Shown: positions 37,205 to 46,314, numbered from the stretch's first letter. The stretch is DNA of 64,000 bases from Pseudomonas syringae CC1557 (GCF_000452705.1 NZ_CP007014.1:806001-870000); one strand, 5' to 3'. Translations and numbers: made by a program. The notes: generated by a model not told the origin, from the sequence alone.

Positions 37205-38812
37205 TTACTTCACTGTACCCAGACTGACACCATAGAAGGGGGTCAGACCGAATGGACTGATCTTGAAGTCCTGCACTTCCTGGCGCATTGGCTGAAACAC
37301 CTTCGAGTTGGCAATCGGGGTGATCGGCACCTGTTGCTTGAGAATGTGCTGTGCCTGTTGGTAGAGCTTGATGCGCTCATCGCGATTGGTGGTGACCTTG
37401 GCCTGCTGCACCAGCTTGTCGTAAGCCGGGTCGCACCATTTGGCGTAGTTGCTGCCTTTAACCGCAGCGCAGCTGTAGAGCACGCCGAGCCAGTTATCAG
37501 GATCACCGTTGTCGCCTGTCCAGCCGTAGATCATCGCGTCGTGTTCGCCGGCTTTGGCGCGCTTGATGTATTCGCCCCATTCATAGCTGACGATGTTGGC
37601 CTTGATGCCGATCTTCTCCCAGTCGGACTGGATCATCTGTGCGGACATGCGCGCATTGGGGTTTGACGCGCGCTGGACGGTCATGGCCCACAGGTCGATT
37701 TTGGTACCCGGTGCTACACCTGCTTCCTTGAGCAGTTGTTTGGCTTTGGTCAGGTCGTGCGGGGCGTCCTTGATGGTCGGGTCAAAGCTCCACTGGCCGG
37801 GCGGCAGGGCGTTTTCGGCCAGTTGGCCTGCGCTCTGGTATACCGCCTTGATGATGGCCGGCTTGTCGATGGCCATGTCCAGCGCCTGACGAACCTTGAG
37901 CTGGTCCAGTGGCGCATGCGTCACGTTATAGGCCAGAAAACCCAGGTTGAAACCCGGCTGACTCAGGACCTTGAGCTTCGGGTCCTTCTTCATCTCTTCG
38001 ATATCCTGCGGACGCGGATAGCCGCTGACCTGGCATTCACCGGCCTTGAGCTTCTGCATACGCACGGCGGCATCGCTGCTGATCGAGAAGATCAGGTTGT
38101 CGATCTTCACATCCTCGGGCTTCCAGTAGTCGGTGTTGCCGACGTAACGGATCTGCGAGTCCTTCTGGTAGCGCTTGAACACGAAAGGCCCGGTGCCGAT
38201 GGGTTTCTGGTTCAGCTCCTCCGCCTTGCCTTCCTTGAGCAGCTTGTCCGCGTATTCAGCGGACTGGATGGAGGCGAAACTCATCGCCAGGTTCTGCACG
38301 AACGCTGCATCGATGTTGTTCAACGTGAAGCGGACGGTCTGCGGATCGACTTTCTCGACGCTCTTGATCGTCGTGTTGAGCCCCATGTCGGTGAAGTACG
38401 GCGACTCCGACGGATAGGCTTTGCGGAACGGATGGTTGGCGTCGAGCAGGCGGTTGAAGGTGAACAGCACATCGTCGGCGTTGAAAGTGCGGGTCGGCGT
38501 GAAGTAGTCGGTGGTGTGGAATTTCACACCGTCGCGCAGGTGGAAGGTGTAGGTCAGTCCGTCTGGCGAAACGTCCCAGCGTGTGGCCAGGCCCGGTTCC
38601 ACTTCGGTGCCGCCACGCTTGAACTGGGTCAGGCGGTTGAAGACGGTTTCAGCGGAGGCATCGAAGTCGGTACCGCTGGTGTACTGACTGGGGTCGAAAC
38701 CTGCCGGGCTGGCCTCGGAGCAATACACCAGCGTGCTCGCCGCCTGGGCAATGGGTGCGCAGGCTAGCAGCGCAGTGGTCAGCAGCAGCGGTTTGAAGAG
38801 TGTTTGTCCCAT
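37205..38812 (-). CDS. DppA-type peptide-binding protein, copy 4
   Basis: 535 aa with signal peptide MGQTLFKPLLLTTALLACAP ending near AQAA, after a GAGGGATCC ribosome site. Motifs: LVYCSEASPAGFDPSQYTSG, LRDGVKFHTTDYFTPTRTFN, QKPIGTGPFVFKRYQKDSQI and GDNGDPDNWLGVLYSCAAVK. It is the most upstream of four paralogues; 2, 3 and 4 look like products of tandem duplication that have since diverged. The binding pocket differs at VQRASNPNARMSAQM, where copies 2 and 3 read VQRPYNPNARLMAEM-like. Confidence 0.93.
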   Translation of the reverse strand: MGQTLFKPLLLTTALLACAPIAQAASTLVYCSEASPAGFDPSQYTSGTDFDASAETVFNRLTQFKRGGTEVEPGLATRWDVSPDGLTYTFHLRDGVKFHTTDYFTPTRTFNADDVLFTFNRLLDANHPFRKAYPSESPYFTDMGLNTTIKSVEKVDPQTVRFTLNNIDAAFVQNLAMSFASIQSAEYADKLLKEGKAEELNQKPIGTGPFVFKRYQKDSQIRYVGNTDYWKPEDVKIDNLIFSISSDAAVRMQKLKAGECQVSGYPRPQDIEEMKKDPKLKVLSQPGFNLGFLAYNVTHAPLDQLKVRQALDMAIDKPAIIKAVYQSAGQLAENALPPGQWSFDPTIKDAPHDLTKAKQLLKEAGVAPGTKIDLWAMTVQRASNPNARMSAQMIQSDWEKIGIKANIVSYEWGEYIKRAKAGEHDAMIYGWTGDNGDPDNWLGVLYSCAAVKGSNYAKWCDPAYDKLVQQAKVTTNRDERIKLYQQAQHILKQQVPITPIANSKVFQPMRQEVQDFKISPFGLTPFYGVSLGTVK

Positions 38813-38908
38813 GGATCCCTCGCGTGGTACGGCAATAACCGTGCTTGAAAGTCGACAGTCAGGTAGACAACGGATAGTGCCGTACTTGGTCGGGATCGGA
38901 CAATACGC

Positions 38909-40465
38909 TTACTTGCCGGTAATCCTCGCCCACAAGTCTGACAGCGAGGTACTTTCGAAAAAAACGCTGGAAAAGGTGCTGCTGTCCTGACTGAAACGCT
39001 GGATGTCTCGCTTTGCGTTGCCCTGCAAGTCGGCCTGGTACTGATTCAGCTCGCTCTTGAGTGCGGCACGTTCGACCTGCTCCGGATTTGCCTCGGCCCA
39101 TTCACGGACGATGACGTCCTGCCAGTCGCTGTCCATTGGGTGAGTGAAAAATCGTGCGGCAACGTGGGCTGGACCCTCGGCACCCTCTTTGCCATGCCAG
39201 TCGCTCAGAACGGCCTGACCCACTTGAAGCACAGCGTTTCTGGCGAGTAGTGCGGCGAGCTGGTGCAGCGGGTGTTGCGCGTGATCCTTGGCCAGTTGCG
39301 AATGTGACGGGTCGGTCGAACCACTGGTGTTCGGATCTTCGTCGAGCAGGGTTTGCAGGTCGTCGACGCTGTTACCCAGCCACACGGCCAGGCTCTGCAT
39401 GGCGATACCGAACGCATTGCCCAGCAAGCGCCCGGGCGTAGCGATGAATGCGTAGAACTGTTCGACCTGCTCGGAGAACGGCTGGCTGGCCCATTGGTCA
39501 CGTGCCCGCAAGAAGGCCTCATAGCCTTCAAGCAATTTCTCGTCCGGGTGCTCGCCGAGGATGATCTGGATAATCTGGTCGCGCTCATAACGTTCTCCAG
39601 CCTTGAGCGCCTCGAACGGTTTGTCGTCTGGCGAAAACAGAATATTGCCAAGCGGTTCTGCGAGGCTGGCGATGATATCGCTGCCGCCGAACGTACCGGT
39701 CACCAGCGGCAGTTGATGCTTGCAGTCTGCTGTGGACGTCCAGGGCAGCACATGAGTATGGCCGAGCTTGATCAGGCTCAGTTCGGCGAAGTTGGAGTGG
39801 GCGAAGAAGTCCTCGAGAATATGCAGTGCCGCGCCCATGTCCCGGAGCCCTTCAGTAGACCCCTGACCTGCTTTTGCAGCCGACTCAAGACCGGTAGCCA
39901 TGAGGTCCGCCGAGCGCTGGATATAACGCTTCATCGACGTGTCGTAGTCGACGTTTAAAGCCGGATCGTCGGGCAGTACCCAGTCATCAAAGTCGGCGTC
40001 GCGCTCTTTGGGGTTTACCGGGTTGGGGTTGATGGCCTTGGGGTTATCGATGTGCTCAGCAGGACGATAGACGCCGAGTCGCTCCGGCGTCACCACAAAG
40101 CGTGGGCGATCTATCTTCATCAGATCGGTGAATTCCTTCACTGCCAGCACGTCCACGATGCGGGTCAGCGCTTCACGGGACAGCAGGTCAGGAAAGCTTT
40201 TCGGCATGTTCGTCGCCCTGACGATTTTCGGGTCGAGTAGTTGCGAGTAGTCGCGCAGCCAATTGCCGAAATAGATCGCACGGATCTCTTCAGGACTGAA
40301 ACCTGCAGATTCGAGAACGGTTTCGATAGCGCCATGAGTCTGTTTGTGTTCGTCGCCTTTTCCGGCTTCAAATCGTAAGGGGGTGGGAAGCGGCTCGCCG
40401 TTTGTATTCGCATCCTGATCAATGGCAGCAGCAAAGCTTTCGGCAGTAGTCTCTGGGGGATTCAT
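38909..40465 (-). CDS. HET-C-family protein (heterokaryon-incompatibility HET-C homologue)
   Basis: 518 aa, no signal peptide or obvious membrane helix. The N-terminal half has blocks I associate with the HET-C family: KQTHGAIETVLESAGFSPEE (41-60), IYFGNWLRDYSQLLDP (64-79) and ALHILEDFFAHSNFAELSLI (213-232). His44, Asp72, His215, Asp219 and His223 give an H...D...HxxxDxxxH pattern resembling metal ligands of zinc-dependent phospholipase C-like folds. The C-terminal 200 residues are helical and polar, without a motif I recognise. In fungi HET-C controls non-self cell death; bacterial function is not established, and toxicity or phospholipase activity here is inference. It stands alone between the dppA array and the SIMPL gene, with no immunity-like partner. 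Confidence 0.8.
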   Translation of the reverse strand: MNPPETTAESFAAAIDQDANTNGEPLPTPLRFEAGKGDEHKQTHGAIETVLESAGFSPEEIRAIYFGNWLRDYSQLLDPKIVRATNMPKSFPDLLSREALTRIVDVLAVKEFTDLMKIDRPRFVVTPERLGVYRPAEHIDNPKAINPNPVNPKERDADFDDWVLPDDPALNVDYDTSMKRYIQRSADLMATGLESAAKAGQGSTEGLRDMGAALHILEDFFAHSNFAELSLIKLGHTHVLPWTSTADCKHQLPLVTGTFGGSDIIASLAEPLGNILFSPDDKPFEALKAGERYERDQIIQIILGEHPDEKLLEGYEAFLRARDQWASQPFSEQVEQFYAFIATPGRLLGNAFGIAMQSLAVWLGNSVDDLQTLLDEDPNTSGSTDPSHSQLAKDHAQHPLHQLAALLARNAVLQVGQAVLSDWHGKEGAEGPAHVAARFFTHPMDSDWQDVIVREWAEANPEQVERAALKSELNQYQADLQGNAKRDIQRFSQDSSTFSSVFFESTSLSDLWARITGK

Positions 40466-40643
40466 CCTTGATTCCTTGAGGGTAAAGGCGCGCCGGCCGT
40501 TTCACTCGGTCAGGGCGGTTATAGTTAAAAGTAGGTGGGTAGTTTCGCCGTCGACGCAGCTGTCGCCAATCAGACGACACGTCAGCAGACGTAGGAGGTT
40601 GCCGAGGCGCAGAGGGGGATCAAGAGGGAGGGGGGCGGGAAGT

Positions 40644-40665
40644 GGCGGCAGTCGAAACTGCCGCC
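40644..40665 (-). terminator. Hairpin after the SIMPL-domain gene
   Basis: GGCGGCAG and CTGCCGCC pair around TCGAAA, eight bases beyond the stop at 40673 on the minus strand. The stem is GC-rich but no T-run follows. Confidence 0.55.
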
Positions 40666-40672
40666 TGGTGAA

Positions 40673-41386
40673 TCAAGGAATCGCGACTTCAATCACGCCA
40701 TCAGCCGCAACGCTGACCTGGCTGGTGCCCGCTTCGACTTCTGGCGTTGGCGCCGAGTCTGCACGCAAAGACTTTGCCATCATCATGACCGGCGCGCGCA
40801 AATACGGCTGCGGGTAGCCCGAAGTATTAAGGTTCAGGTTGACCAGCTTGTAGCCTGTACCGCCCAACGCTTCGGTGACCAGTTGCGCACGGGCCTTGAA
40901 CGCCGTCACGGCATCCTTGAGCAACGCGTCTTCGCTGGTCTTGCGGGTCGACGGCGAGATCGAGAAATCCATGCCGCCCATTTTCAGATCGGTCAGCATT
41001 TCCCCGGTGAGCTTTGACAGGACCGCGAAATCGGCGCTTTCCAGACGCAGTTCGGCACGCTCGCGCCAGCCGGTGATCTTCTGGCCTTTATCGTCGTAGA
41101 CCGGATAACTGTTGCGGCTGCCTTGACGAATTTTCACGTCTTTGACCTGACGCGCCTGGCCTAGCGCCTTGTTCAGCGTTTCAGTGATCTGCGCCGCGAG
41201 TTTGGCTGGGTCGCTGTCCTGCGCTTCGGTGTACAGCGTCACGAGCATCAGGTCACGCTGGACTTCCTGATTCACTTCGGCGCGCAGGGAAATCTGGTTG
41301 TAACGGGCTTCTTCAGCCAGAGCCGGCAGGCTGGACAGAGCAGCGGCCAGCGCGACGAGCGCGGCAGCAGGGCGGAGATTGAACAT
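40673..41386 (-). CDS. SIMPL-domain (DUF541, YggE-like) periplasmic protein
   Basis: 237 aa with signal peptide MFNLRPAAALVALAAALSSL ending near ALAEE. The SIMPL domain follows (YNQISLRAEVNQEVQRDLML, RAELRLESADFAVLSKLTGE, AVTAFKARAQLVTEALGGTG) and ends with a beta-strand (VSVAADGVIEVAIP). Homologues such as E. coli YggE have been linked to oxidative-stress protection; their biochemical role is unknown. It is divergent from roxS across about 200 bp. Confidence 0.9.
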   Translation of the reverse strand: MFNLRPAAALVALAAALSSLPALAEEARYNQISLRAEVNQEVQRDLMLVTLYTEAQDSDPAKLAAQITETLNKALGQARQVKDVKIRQGSRNSYPVYDDKGQKITGWRERAELRLESADFAVLSKLTGEMLTDLKMGGMDFSISPSTRKTSEDALLKDAVTAFKARAQLVTEALGGTGYKLVNLNLNTSGYPQPYLRAPVMMMAKSLRADSAPTPEVEAGTSQVSVAADGVIEVAIP

Positions 41387-41592
41387 GGAAGCTCCTTGTT
41401 ATCAAACGGCCCTCCGACAATTGCCGGAGGGTGCAAAGCCTTGAGACTGTAGCGTTATACACGGGTTCCTGCGATGACCTGGCGTCCGCTGCGCCAGGTC
41501 AGGTATGTGGTGCGTTGACGCACGTTTCGAGTTTTGCCTCCCGCTTGGTTATACTCGTCGCGATCCACCTGGAGCACTCATCAGGAGAGCTC

Positions 41593-42852
41593 ATGCTCGC
41601 CCCCGTTCAAATGCTTTCAGCCACACGTCAAAACCTGTGGCGCCTGACATTCATCCGCATTCTGGTGCTGGCCGCGCAAGCAGGTTCGGTCGGGATTGCG
41701 TGGCTGTTCGATTTTCTGCCGTTGCCTTGGCTGCAGCTGTCGATCACGCTGGGTTGCTCGCTGGTTCTGTGCGGCCTGACCGTCATCCGGCTGCGCACGT
41801 CCCTGCCGCTCACCGAGTTTGAGTACGCCTTGCAACTGGCCCTCGACCTGTTGATTCACAGTGCCTTGCTGTATTACTCGGGCGGCTCGGCCAACCCGTT
41901 CGTCTCCTATTATCTGGTGCCATTGACCATCGCCGCTGCCACGCTGCCCTGGCGCTACTCGCTGATCCTGTCTGGCTTCGCGCTGACGATGTACACGATG
42001 TTGATGGTTCGTTCCTATCCGCTGGAAACCGACTCCATTGCCCGCGAAAACATGCAGGTCTACGGTATGTGGCTGAGCTTTGCGCTGGCCGCGGGCGTCA
42101 TCACCTTTTTTGCGGCGAAGATGGCCGAGGAACTGCGCCGTCAGGAACAGCTGCGTGCCGAGCGTCGTGAAGAGGGCTTGCGCGATCAGCAGTTGCTCGC
42201 CGTCGCGACTCAGGCCGCAGGCGCTGCTCACGAACTGGGCACACCCCTGGCGACCATGAGCGTGCTGCTCAAGGAAATGCGTCAGGACCACAGCGACCCG
42301 GCCTTGCAGGAAGACCTGTCGGTATTGCAGGAGCAGGTCAAACAGTGCAAACAGACCCTCCAGCAACTGGTGCGTGCTGCCGAAGCCAACCGGCGCATGG
42401 CCGTGGAGCATCAGACCGCCACCCGCTGGCTGGACGAATCGCTCAACCGCTGGCATTTGATGCGACCGGAAGTAAGTTACCGCTTCTATCAACTGGGCAA
42501 GGGCGAGGTACCGATGCTGGCCCCGCCGCCAGACTTGACCCAGGCGCTGCTCAATTTGCTCAATAACGCCGCCGATGCCTGTCCTGATGGGCTGGAAGTC
42601 AATCTGGACTGGGACAGCGCAGAAGTCTGCATCAGTATTCGCGACCACGGCGCGGGTGTGCCGCTGGCAATTGCCGAGCAGATCGGCAAACCGTTCTTTA
42701 CTACCAAGGGCAAAGGTTTCGGCCTGGGTCTGTTCCTGAGCAAAGCCAGTGTTACCCGTGCGGGTGGCTCGGTAAAACTCTACAGTCATGAGGAAGGCGG
42801 TACGCTCACCGAGCTGCGCCTGCCCCGTGACACGCGAGGAGAAGAAGCATGA
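41593..42852 (+). CDS. roxS: Redox sensor histidine kinase RoxS (RegB/PrrB family)
   Basis: 419 aa from the ATG at 41593, preceded by AGGAGAGCTC; the frame is open much further upstream without a signal. Six membrane segments span about 15-175. The ubiquinone-sensing motif GGxxNPF is GGSANPF at 97-103. The H-box is AAGAAHELGTPLATMSVLLK with phospho-accepting His213. Cys252 in EQVKQCKQTLQQL sits where RegB has its redox-active cysteine. The ATPase region has LNLLNNAADACPDG, IRDHGAGVPLAIAEQIGKPF and KGKGFGLGLFLSKA. It likely tracks respiratory quinone state. It overlaps roxR by four bases. Confidence 0.94.
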   Translation: MLAPVQMLSATRQNLWRLTFIRILVLAAQAGSVGIAWLFDFLPLPWLQLSITLGCSLVLCGLTVIRLRTSLPLTEFEYALQLALDLLIHSALLYYSGGSANPFVSYYLVPLTIAAATLPWRYSLILSGFALTMYTMLMVRSYPLETDSIARENMQVYGMWLSFALAAGVITFFAAKMAEELRRQEQLRAERREEGLRDQQLLAVATQAAGAAHELGTPLATMSVLLKEMRQDHSDPALQEDLSVLQEQVKQCKQTLQQLVRAAEANRRMAVEHQTATRWLDESLNRWHLMRPEVSYRFYQLGKGEVPMLAPPPDLTQALLNLLNNAADACPDGLEVNLDWDSAEVCISIRDHGAGVPLAIAEQIGKPFFTTKGKGFGLGLFLSKASVTRAGGSVKLYSHEEGGTLTELRLPRDTRGEEA

Positions 42853-43409
42853 GTGACGATATTCAGGTTGAAGGCGAAGAGCTGCCGCATTTGTTGCTGG
42901 TCGATGACGATGCCACGTTCACCCGCGTGATGGCGCGCGCCATGAGCCGGCGCGGATTTCGCGTCAGCACGGCCGGGTCGGCTGAAGAGGGTTTGGCGCT
43001 GGCGCAGCAGGACATTCCTGAATACGCCGCGCTGGACCTGAAAATGGATGGCGATTCCGGGCTGGTGCTGCTACCCAAGTTGCTGGAAATGGACCCGGAC
43101 ATGCGCGTGGTGATCCTCACCGGTTATTCGAGCATTGCCACGGCGGTCGAAGCCATCAAGCGTGGTGCCTGCAATTACCTGTGCAAGCCCGCCGACGCCG
43201 ATGATGTGCTTGCTGCGTTGCTGTCCGAGCACGCCAACCTCGACACGCTCGTGCCCGAGAACCCGATGTCGGTCGACCGCTTGCAGTGGGAACACATTCA
43301 GCGCGTGCTGGCCGAGCACGAAGGGAATATCTCTGCGACTGCGCGTGCGCTGGGCATGCACCGCCGAACCTTGCAGCGCAAGTTGCAGAAGCGTCCCGTG
43401 CGGCGTTGA
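42849..43409 (+). CDS. roxR: Redox response regulator RoxR (RegA/PrrA family)
   Basis: 186 aa. The receiver domain (about 13-128) has LLLVDDDATFTRVMAR and phospho-acceptor Asp63 in AALDLKMDGDSGL, with ILTGYSSIATAVEAIKRGA. A short linker leads to a Fis-type helix-turn-helix (about 145-182: HIQRVLAEHEGNISATARAL then GMHRRTLQRKLQKR), diagnostic of RegA/PrrA/RoxR. The start overlaps the roxS stop (ATGA). In pseudomonads RoxSR controls cyanide-insensitive oxidase and other respiratory genes; none of those is in this window. Confidence 0.94.
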   Translation: MSDDIQVEGEELPHLLLVDDDATFTRVMARAMSRRGFRVSTAGSAEEGLALAQQDIPEYAALDLKMDGDSGLVLLPKLLEMDPDMRVVILTGYSSIATAVEAIKRGACNYLCKPADADDVLAALLSEHANLDTLVPENPMSVDRLQWEHIQRVLAEHEGNISATARALGMHRRTLQRKLQKRPVRR

Positions 43410-43498
43410 TGAAGGTTTTTTCATAGTGATCGTGTAGGCTTTTTTTTGCTTCATTGTGCTCAGGCATCGGACTTCCACAGAGAGCGAGCCTGAACTAC

Positions 43499-45232
43499 AT
43501 GAATCGCAATGCTGAATATTCTGTCGTTAACGATACGGTAAAAGGGGCGTTCTTCTCCGGTGTCTGGAGGCTGATAGCGCCGTATTGGCGCAGCGAGGAA
43601 AAGAAGTCTGCCTGGGCTTTGCTGATCGCGGTAATCGCCCTGTCGCTGTTCAGTGTGCAGATATCCGTCCTGTTCAACAGTTGGTATCGAGAGTTTTACA
43701 ACGCCGTCCAGAACAAGGATCTGGCTGCGTTCACCCACCTGATCCTGTATTTCAGCGGGATTGCCGCTATCGCCATTCTGGCCGCTGTGTATCGCTTGTA
43801 CCTGACTCAAATGCTGACCATTCGCTGGCGTCGCTGGCTGACCGAGCAGCACTTTGCCCGCTGGCTGGCGCAGAAAAATTACTACCACCTGGAGCAGGGC
43901 GGTTACACCGATAACCCTGACCAGCGCCTGTCCGAAGACCTCAACGAATTCACCACCAGCACACTGAGCCTGGCGCTGGGTCTGATGAGCGCAGTCGTAA
44001 GCCTGGTTTCATTTTCGGTCATTCTCTGGGGCGTTTCGGGCAGCATCGAACTGTTTGGCGTCACCATTCCGGGTTACATGTTTTGGGCGGCCATGCTCTA
44101 TGCCTTGGTGGGCAGCCTGCTGACCCACTGGATTGGCAAGCGCCTGATCCCGCTGAACAACCAGCAGGAGCGTTATGAAGCAGACCTGCGTTTTGCCTTG
44201 GTGCGGGTACGGGAAAATGCCGAAAGCATTGCCTTGTCCGCAGGTGAGAAGAATGAAAACCAGCGCTTGAGCGAGCGTTTCACGATGATCTGGAATAACT
44301 TCCGGACCTCCATGAAAGTCCAGAAGCGCCTGACATTCTTCACCTCGGGCTATGGGCAAATCGCACTGATTTTCCCCTTCATCGTCGCTGCGCCCCGGTA
44401 TTTCGCAGGCAAGATCGAACTGGGGGATCTGATGCAGATCAATTCGGCGTTCGGCAATGTGCAGGAGAACTTCAGCTGGTTCATCAGTGCCTACAGCACG
44501 CTGGCTTCATGGCGCGCCACGTCTGATCGTCTGCTGAGTTTCCGCCAGGCCATGACCGATTATGAGGCGCAACAGCCTGCCATCCAGACAGTCGTCGTCG
44601 ATGACGCGTTGGTTCTTCGCGACCTGGGGCTGAGCATTGTGGGTGGTCGACAGCTGCTGAGCGATGCCAATCTGCGCATAGGTGCAGGTGAGCGGGTAAT
44701 GCTCAGCGGTCGTTCAGGCAGCGGGAAGAGCTCTTTGCTAAGGGCGCTGGGCGGTTTGTGGACAGAAGGCGCAGGTACGATTCAGCTGCCGGCCGGCGCG
44801 GCGCTATTCCTGCCGCAGCGGCCTTATCTGCCAATCGGGACCCTGCGCGGGGCAATGAGTTATCCACAGCCCCCCGAGCACTATTCGGCGGAACGCTTTG
44901 CCGAGGTGCTGATTCAATGCCGTCTTGAGCATCTGGTGCCGCATCTGGATGAAAGCAATCACTGGCAACGCTTTCTGTCACCCGGCGAGCAGCAGCGCGT
45001 GGCGTTTGCGCGTGCGCTGCTGATTGCACCGCGCTGGCTGTACATGGATGAGGCCACCTCGGCCATGGATGAAGAAGACGAAGCAGCAATGCACCGCGCG
45101 ATCATCGAAGGTCTGCCTGGACTCGGCTTGCTCAGCGTCGGGCATCGCAGCAGCTTGAAGCGTTTTCATGATCGGCATGTGCGGGTGGAAAGGGGGACGT
45201 TGATCGAACAATCGACTTCCGAGCCTGTTTGA
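43499..45232 (+). CDS. SbmA/BacA-like (YddA-type) fused permease-ATPase
   Basis: 577 aa from the ATG at 43499; 15 upstream in-frame codons lack homology. The membrane domain (1-330) is of the SbmA/BacA/ABCD type, with SVQISVLFNSWYREFYNAVQ, MLTIRWRRWLTEQHFARWLA and the family block DNPDQRLSEDLNEFTTSTLS; the region ERYEADLRFALVRVRENAES is the conserved loop. The ATPase has Walker A SGRSGSGKSSLLRAL at about 403, signature FLSPGEQQRVAFARAL and Walker B WLYMDEATSAMDEEDE. The E. coli homologue YddA has no firmly established substrate; relatives import antimicrobial peptides, vitamin B12 or acyl groups. It follows roxR by 90 bp. Confidence 0.88.
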   Translation: MNRNAEYSVVNDTVKGAFFSGVWRLIAPYWRSEEKKSAWALLIAVIALSLFSVQISVLFNSWYREFYNAVQNKDLAAFTHLILYFSGIAAIAILAAVYRLYLTQMLTIRWRRWLTEQHFARWLAQKNYYHLEQGGYTDNPDQRLSEDLNEFTTSTLSLALGLMSAVVSLVSFSVILWGVSGSIELFGVTIPGYMFWAAMLYALVGSLLTHWIGKRLIPLNNQQERYEADLRFALVRVRENAESIALSAGEKNENQRLSERFTMIWNNFRTSMKVQKRLTFFTSGYGQIALIFPFIVAAPRYFAGKIELGDLMQINSAFGNVQENFSWFISAYSTLASWRATSDRLLSFRQAMTDYEAQQPAIQTVVVDDALVLRDLGLSIVGGRQLLSDANLRIGAGERVMLSGRSGSGKSSLLRALGGLWTEGAGTIQLPAGAALFLPQRPYLPIGTLRGAMSYPQPPEHYSAERFAEVLIQCRLEHLVPHLDESNHWQRFLSPGEQQRVAFARALLIAPRWLYMDEATSAMDEEDEAAMHRAIIEGLPGLGLLSVGHRSSLKRFHDRHVRVERGTLIEQSTSEPV

Positions 45233-45268
45233 GCTTGATTTTGCCCGGAGAACGGCGATTTTTGAGGG

Positions 45269-45282
45269 TGTGATCATACAAC
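45269..45282. promoter_or_regulatory. Candidate GntR operator upstream of the FCD regulator
   Basis: TGTGATCATACAAC, whose reverse complement GTTGTATGATCACA matches 11 of 14 positions of the site 61 bp upstream of kdgD (GTTGTACGATGACT at 46315). It lies 50 bp before the regulator start, consistent with autoregulation. Confidence 0.45.
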
Positions 45283-45331
45283 CGCTGAGCTATGATTAGC
45301 CCTTGTTTAGCAGTCCAGAGATCGACGTTGG

Positions 45332-46081
45332 ATGGAAAATCAAAGCGCTCTGCCTCGCGCCCGTAGAAAACATCGCAGTCTCGCGCAGGAGCTGGTGACC
45401 GAGCTGTCCGAGCGTATTCGCAGCGGTCAGCTCAAGCGCGGTGACAAACTGCCCACCGAATCCGCAATCATGGAAGAGCAGGGCGTCAGTCGTACGGTAG
45501 TGCGTGAGGCGATTTCGCGCCTGCAAGCGTCCGGCCTGGTCGAAACCCGTCACGGGATCGGCACCTTCGTTCTGGACACGCCGAGCCCCAGCGGCTTCCG
45601 CATTGATCCGGCGACCATCGTGACCCTGCGTGATGTGCTGGCAATTCTGGAGCTGCGCATCAGTCTGGAAGTGGAGTCGGCAGGGCTTGCCGCCCAGCGC
45701 CGGAGCGACGAGCAACTGGCAGCCATGCGTGCTGCTCTGGACGCACTCAATGAAAGTGCCACACACGCAACTGATGCAGTGGCGTCGGATTTCCAGTTTC
45801 ACCTGCAGATCGCGCTGTCGACCGGCAACCGCTATTTCACTGACATCATGACGCACCTGGGGACCAGTATCATTCCGCGCACGCGTCTGAATTCTGCGCG
45901 CCTGGCCCACGATGATCAGCAGCACTACATGGACCGCCTGAGCCGTGAGCACGAAGAGATCTTCGACGCCATCGCCCGTCAGGACTCCGACGCCGCCCGT
46001 GCCGCCATGCGCCTGCACCTGACCAACAGCCGCGAACGCCTGCGCCACGCGCATGAAGAGGCTGAATCGCAGCGGGCTTGA
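45332..46081 (+). CDS. GntR/FadR-family (FCD) regulator of the glucarate/galactarate genes
   Basis: 249 aa. The winged helix-turn-helix (about 14-85) shows SLAQELVTELSERIRSGQLK, GDKLPTESAIMEEQGVSRTV and VREAISRLQASGLVETRHGI. The FCD effector domain (about 100-235) has LAILELRISLEVESAGLAAQ, FQFHLQIALSTGNRYFTDIM and REHEEIFDAIARQDSDAARA, whose acidic and histidine residues can hold a metal that contacts sugar acids. It lies directly upstream of kdgD-MFS-garD in the same direction, so it most likely represses them until glucarate or galactarate (or an intermediate) appears. Confidence 0.9.
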   Translation: MENQSALPRARRKHRSLAQELVTELSERIRSGQLKRGDKLPTESAIMEEQGVSRTVVREAISRLQASGLVETRHGIGTFVLDTPSPSGFRIDPATIVTLRDVLAILELRISLEVESAGLAAQRRSDEQLAAMRAALDALNESATHATDAVASDFQFHLQIALSTGNRYFTDIMTHLGTSIIPRTRLNSARLAHDDQQHYMDRLSREHEEIFDAIARQDSDAARAAMRLHLTNSRERLRHAHEEAESQRA

Positions 46082-46111
46082 TGCCCGCACCTGCCTACAC
46101 CGCTCAATCAA

Positions 46112-46226
46112 GATCGGACGCAGAGCGTCCAGAACGGCATGCCGACGCGGAGCGTCGCACGATAGTCGAGATTATCGTTGCTCACGCTCCAGCGTAGGAA
46201 TGCCCTGGGTGACGCTCCGCGTCACA
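46112..46226. repeat. Intergenic palindromic repeat, copy 2 (paired)
   Basis: Contains GACGCAGAGCGTCCAGAACG, then GCATGCCGACGCGGAGCGTC, CACGATAGTC and, after a spacer, the inverse motif GACGCTCCGCGTCA. The words match copies at 26132 and 50427, and the head-to-head layout suggests a paired REP element. Confidence 0.7.
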
Positions 46227-46314
46227 GATCTGCGCCATACCGCCTGCTCAAACCGGACGCTGTCTCCTTGCGCTGAAAAAACCCGAAAATCCCTGTTGAG
46301 TGATTTTATTATCA

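Noticed and set aside
30094..38767. Long plus-strand frames (343-548 codons) opposite the dppA genes
   Set aside because: The same artefact appears opposite each copy, because the paralogues share codon patterns. The minus-strand proteins have signal peptides and family motifs.
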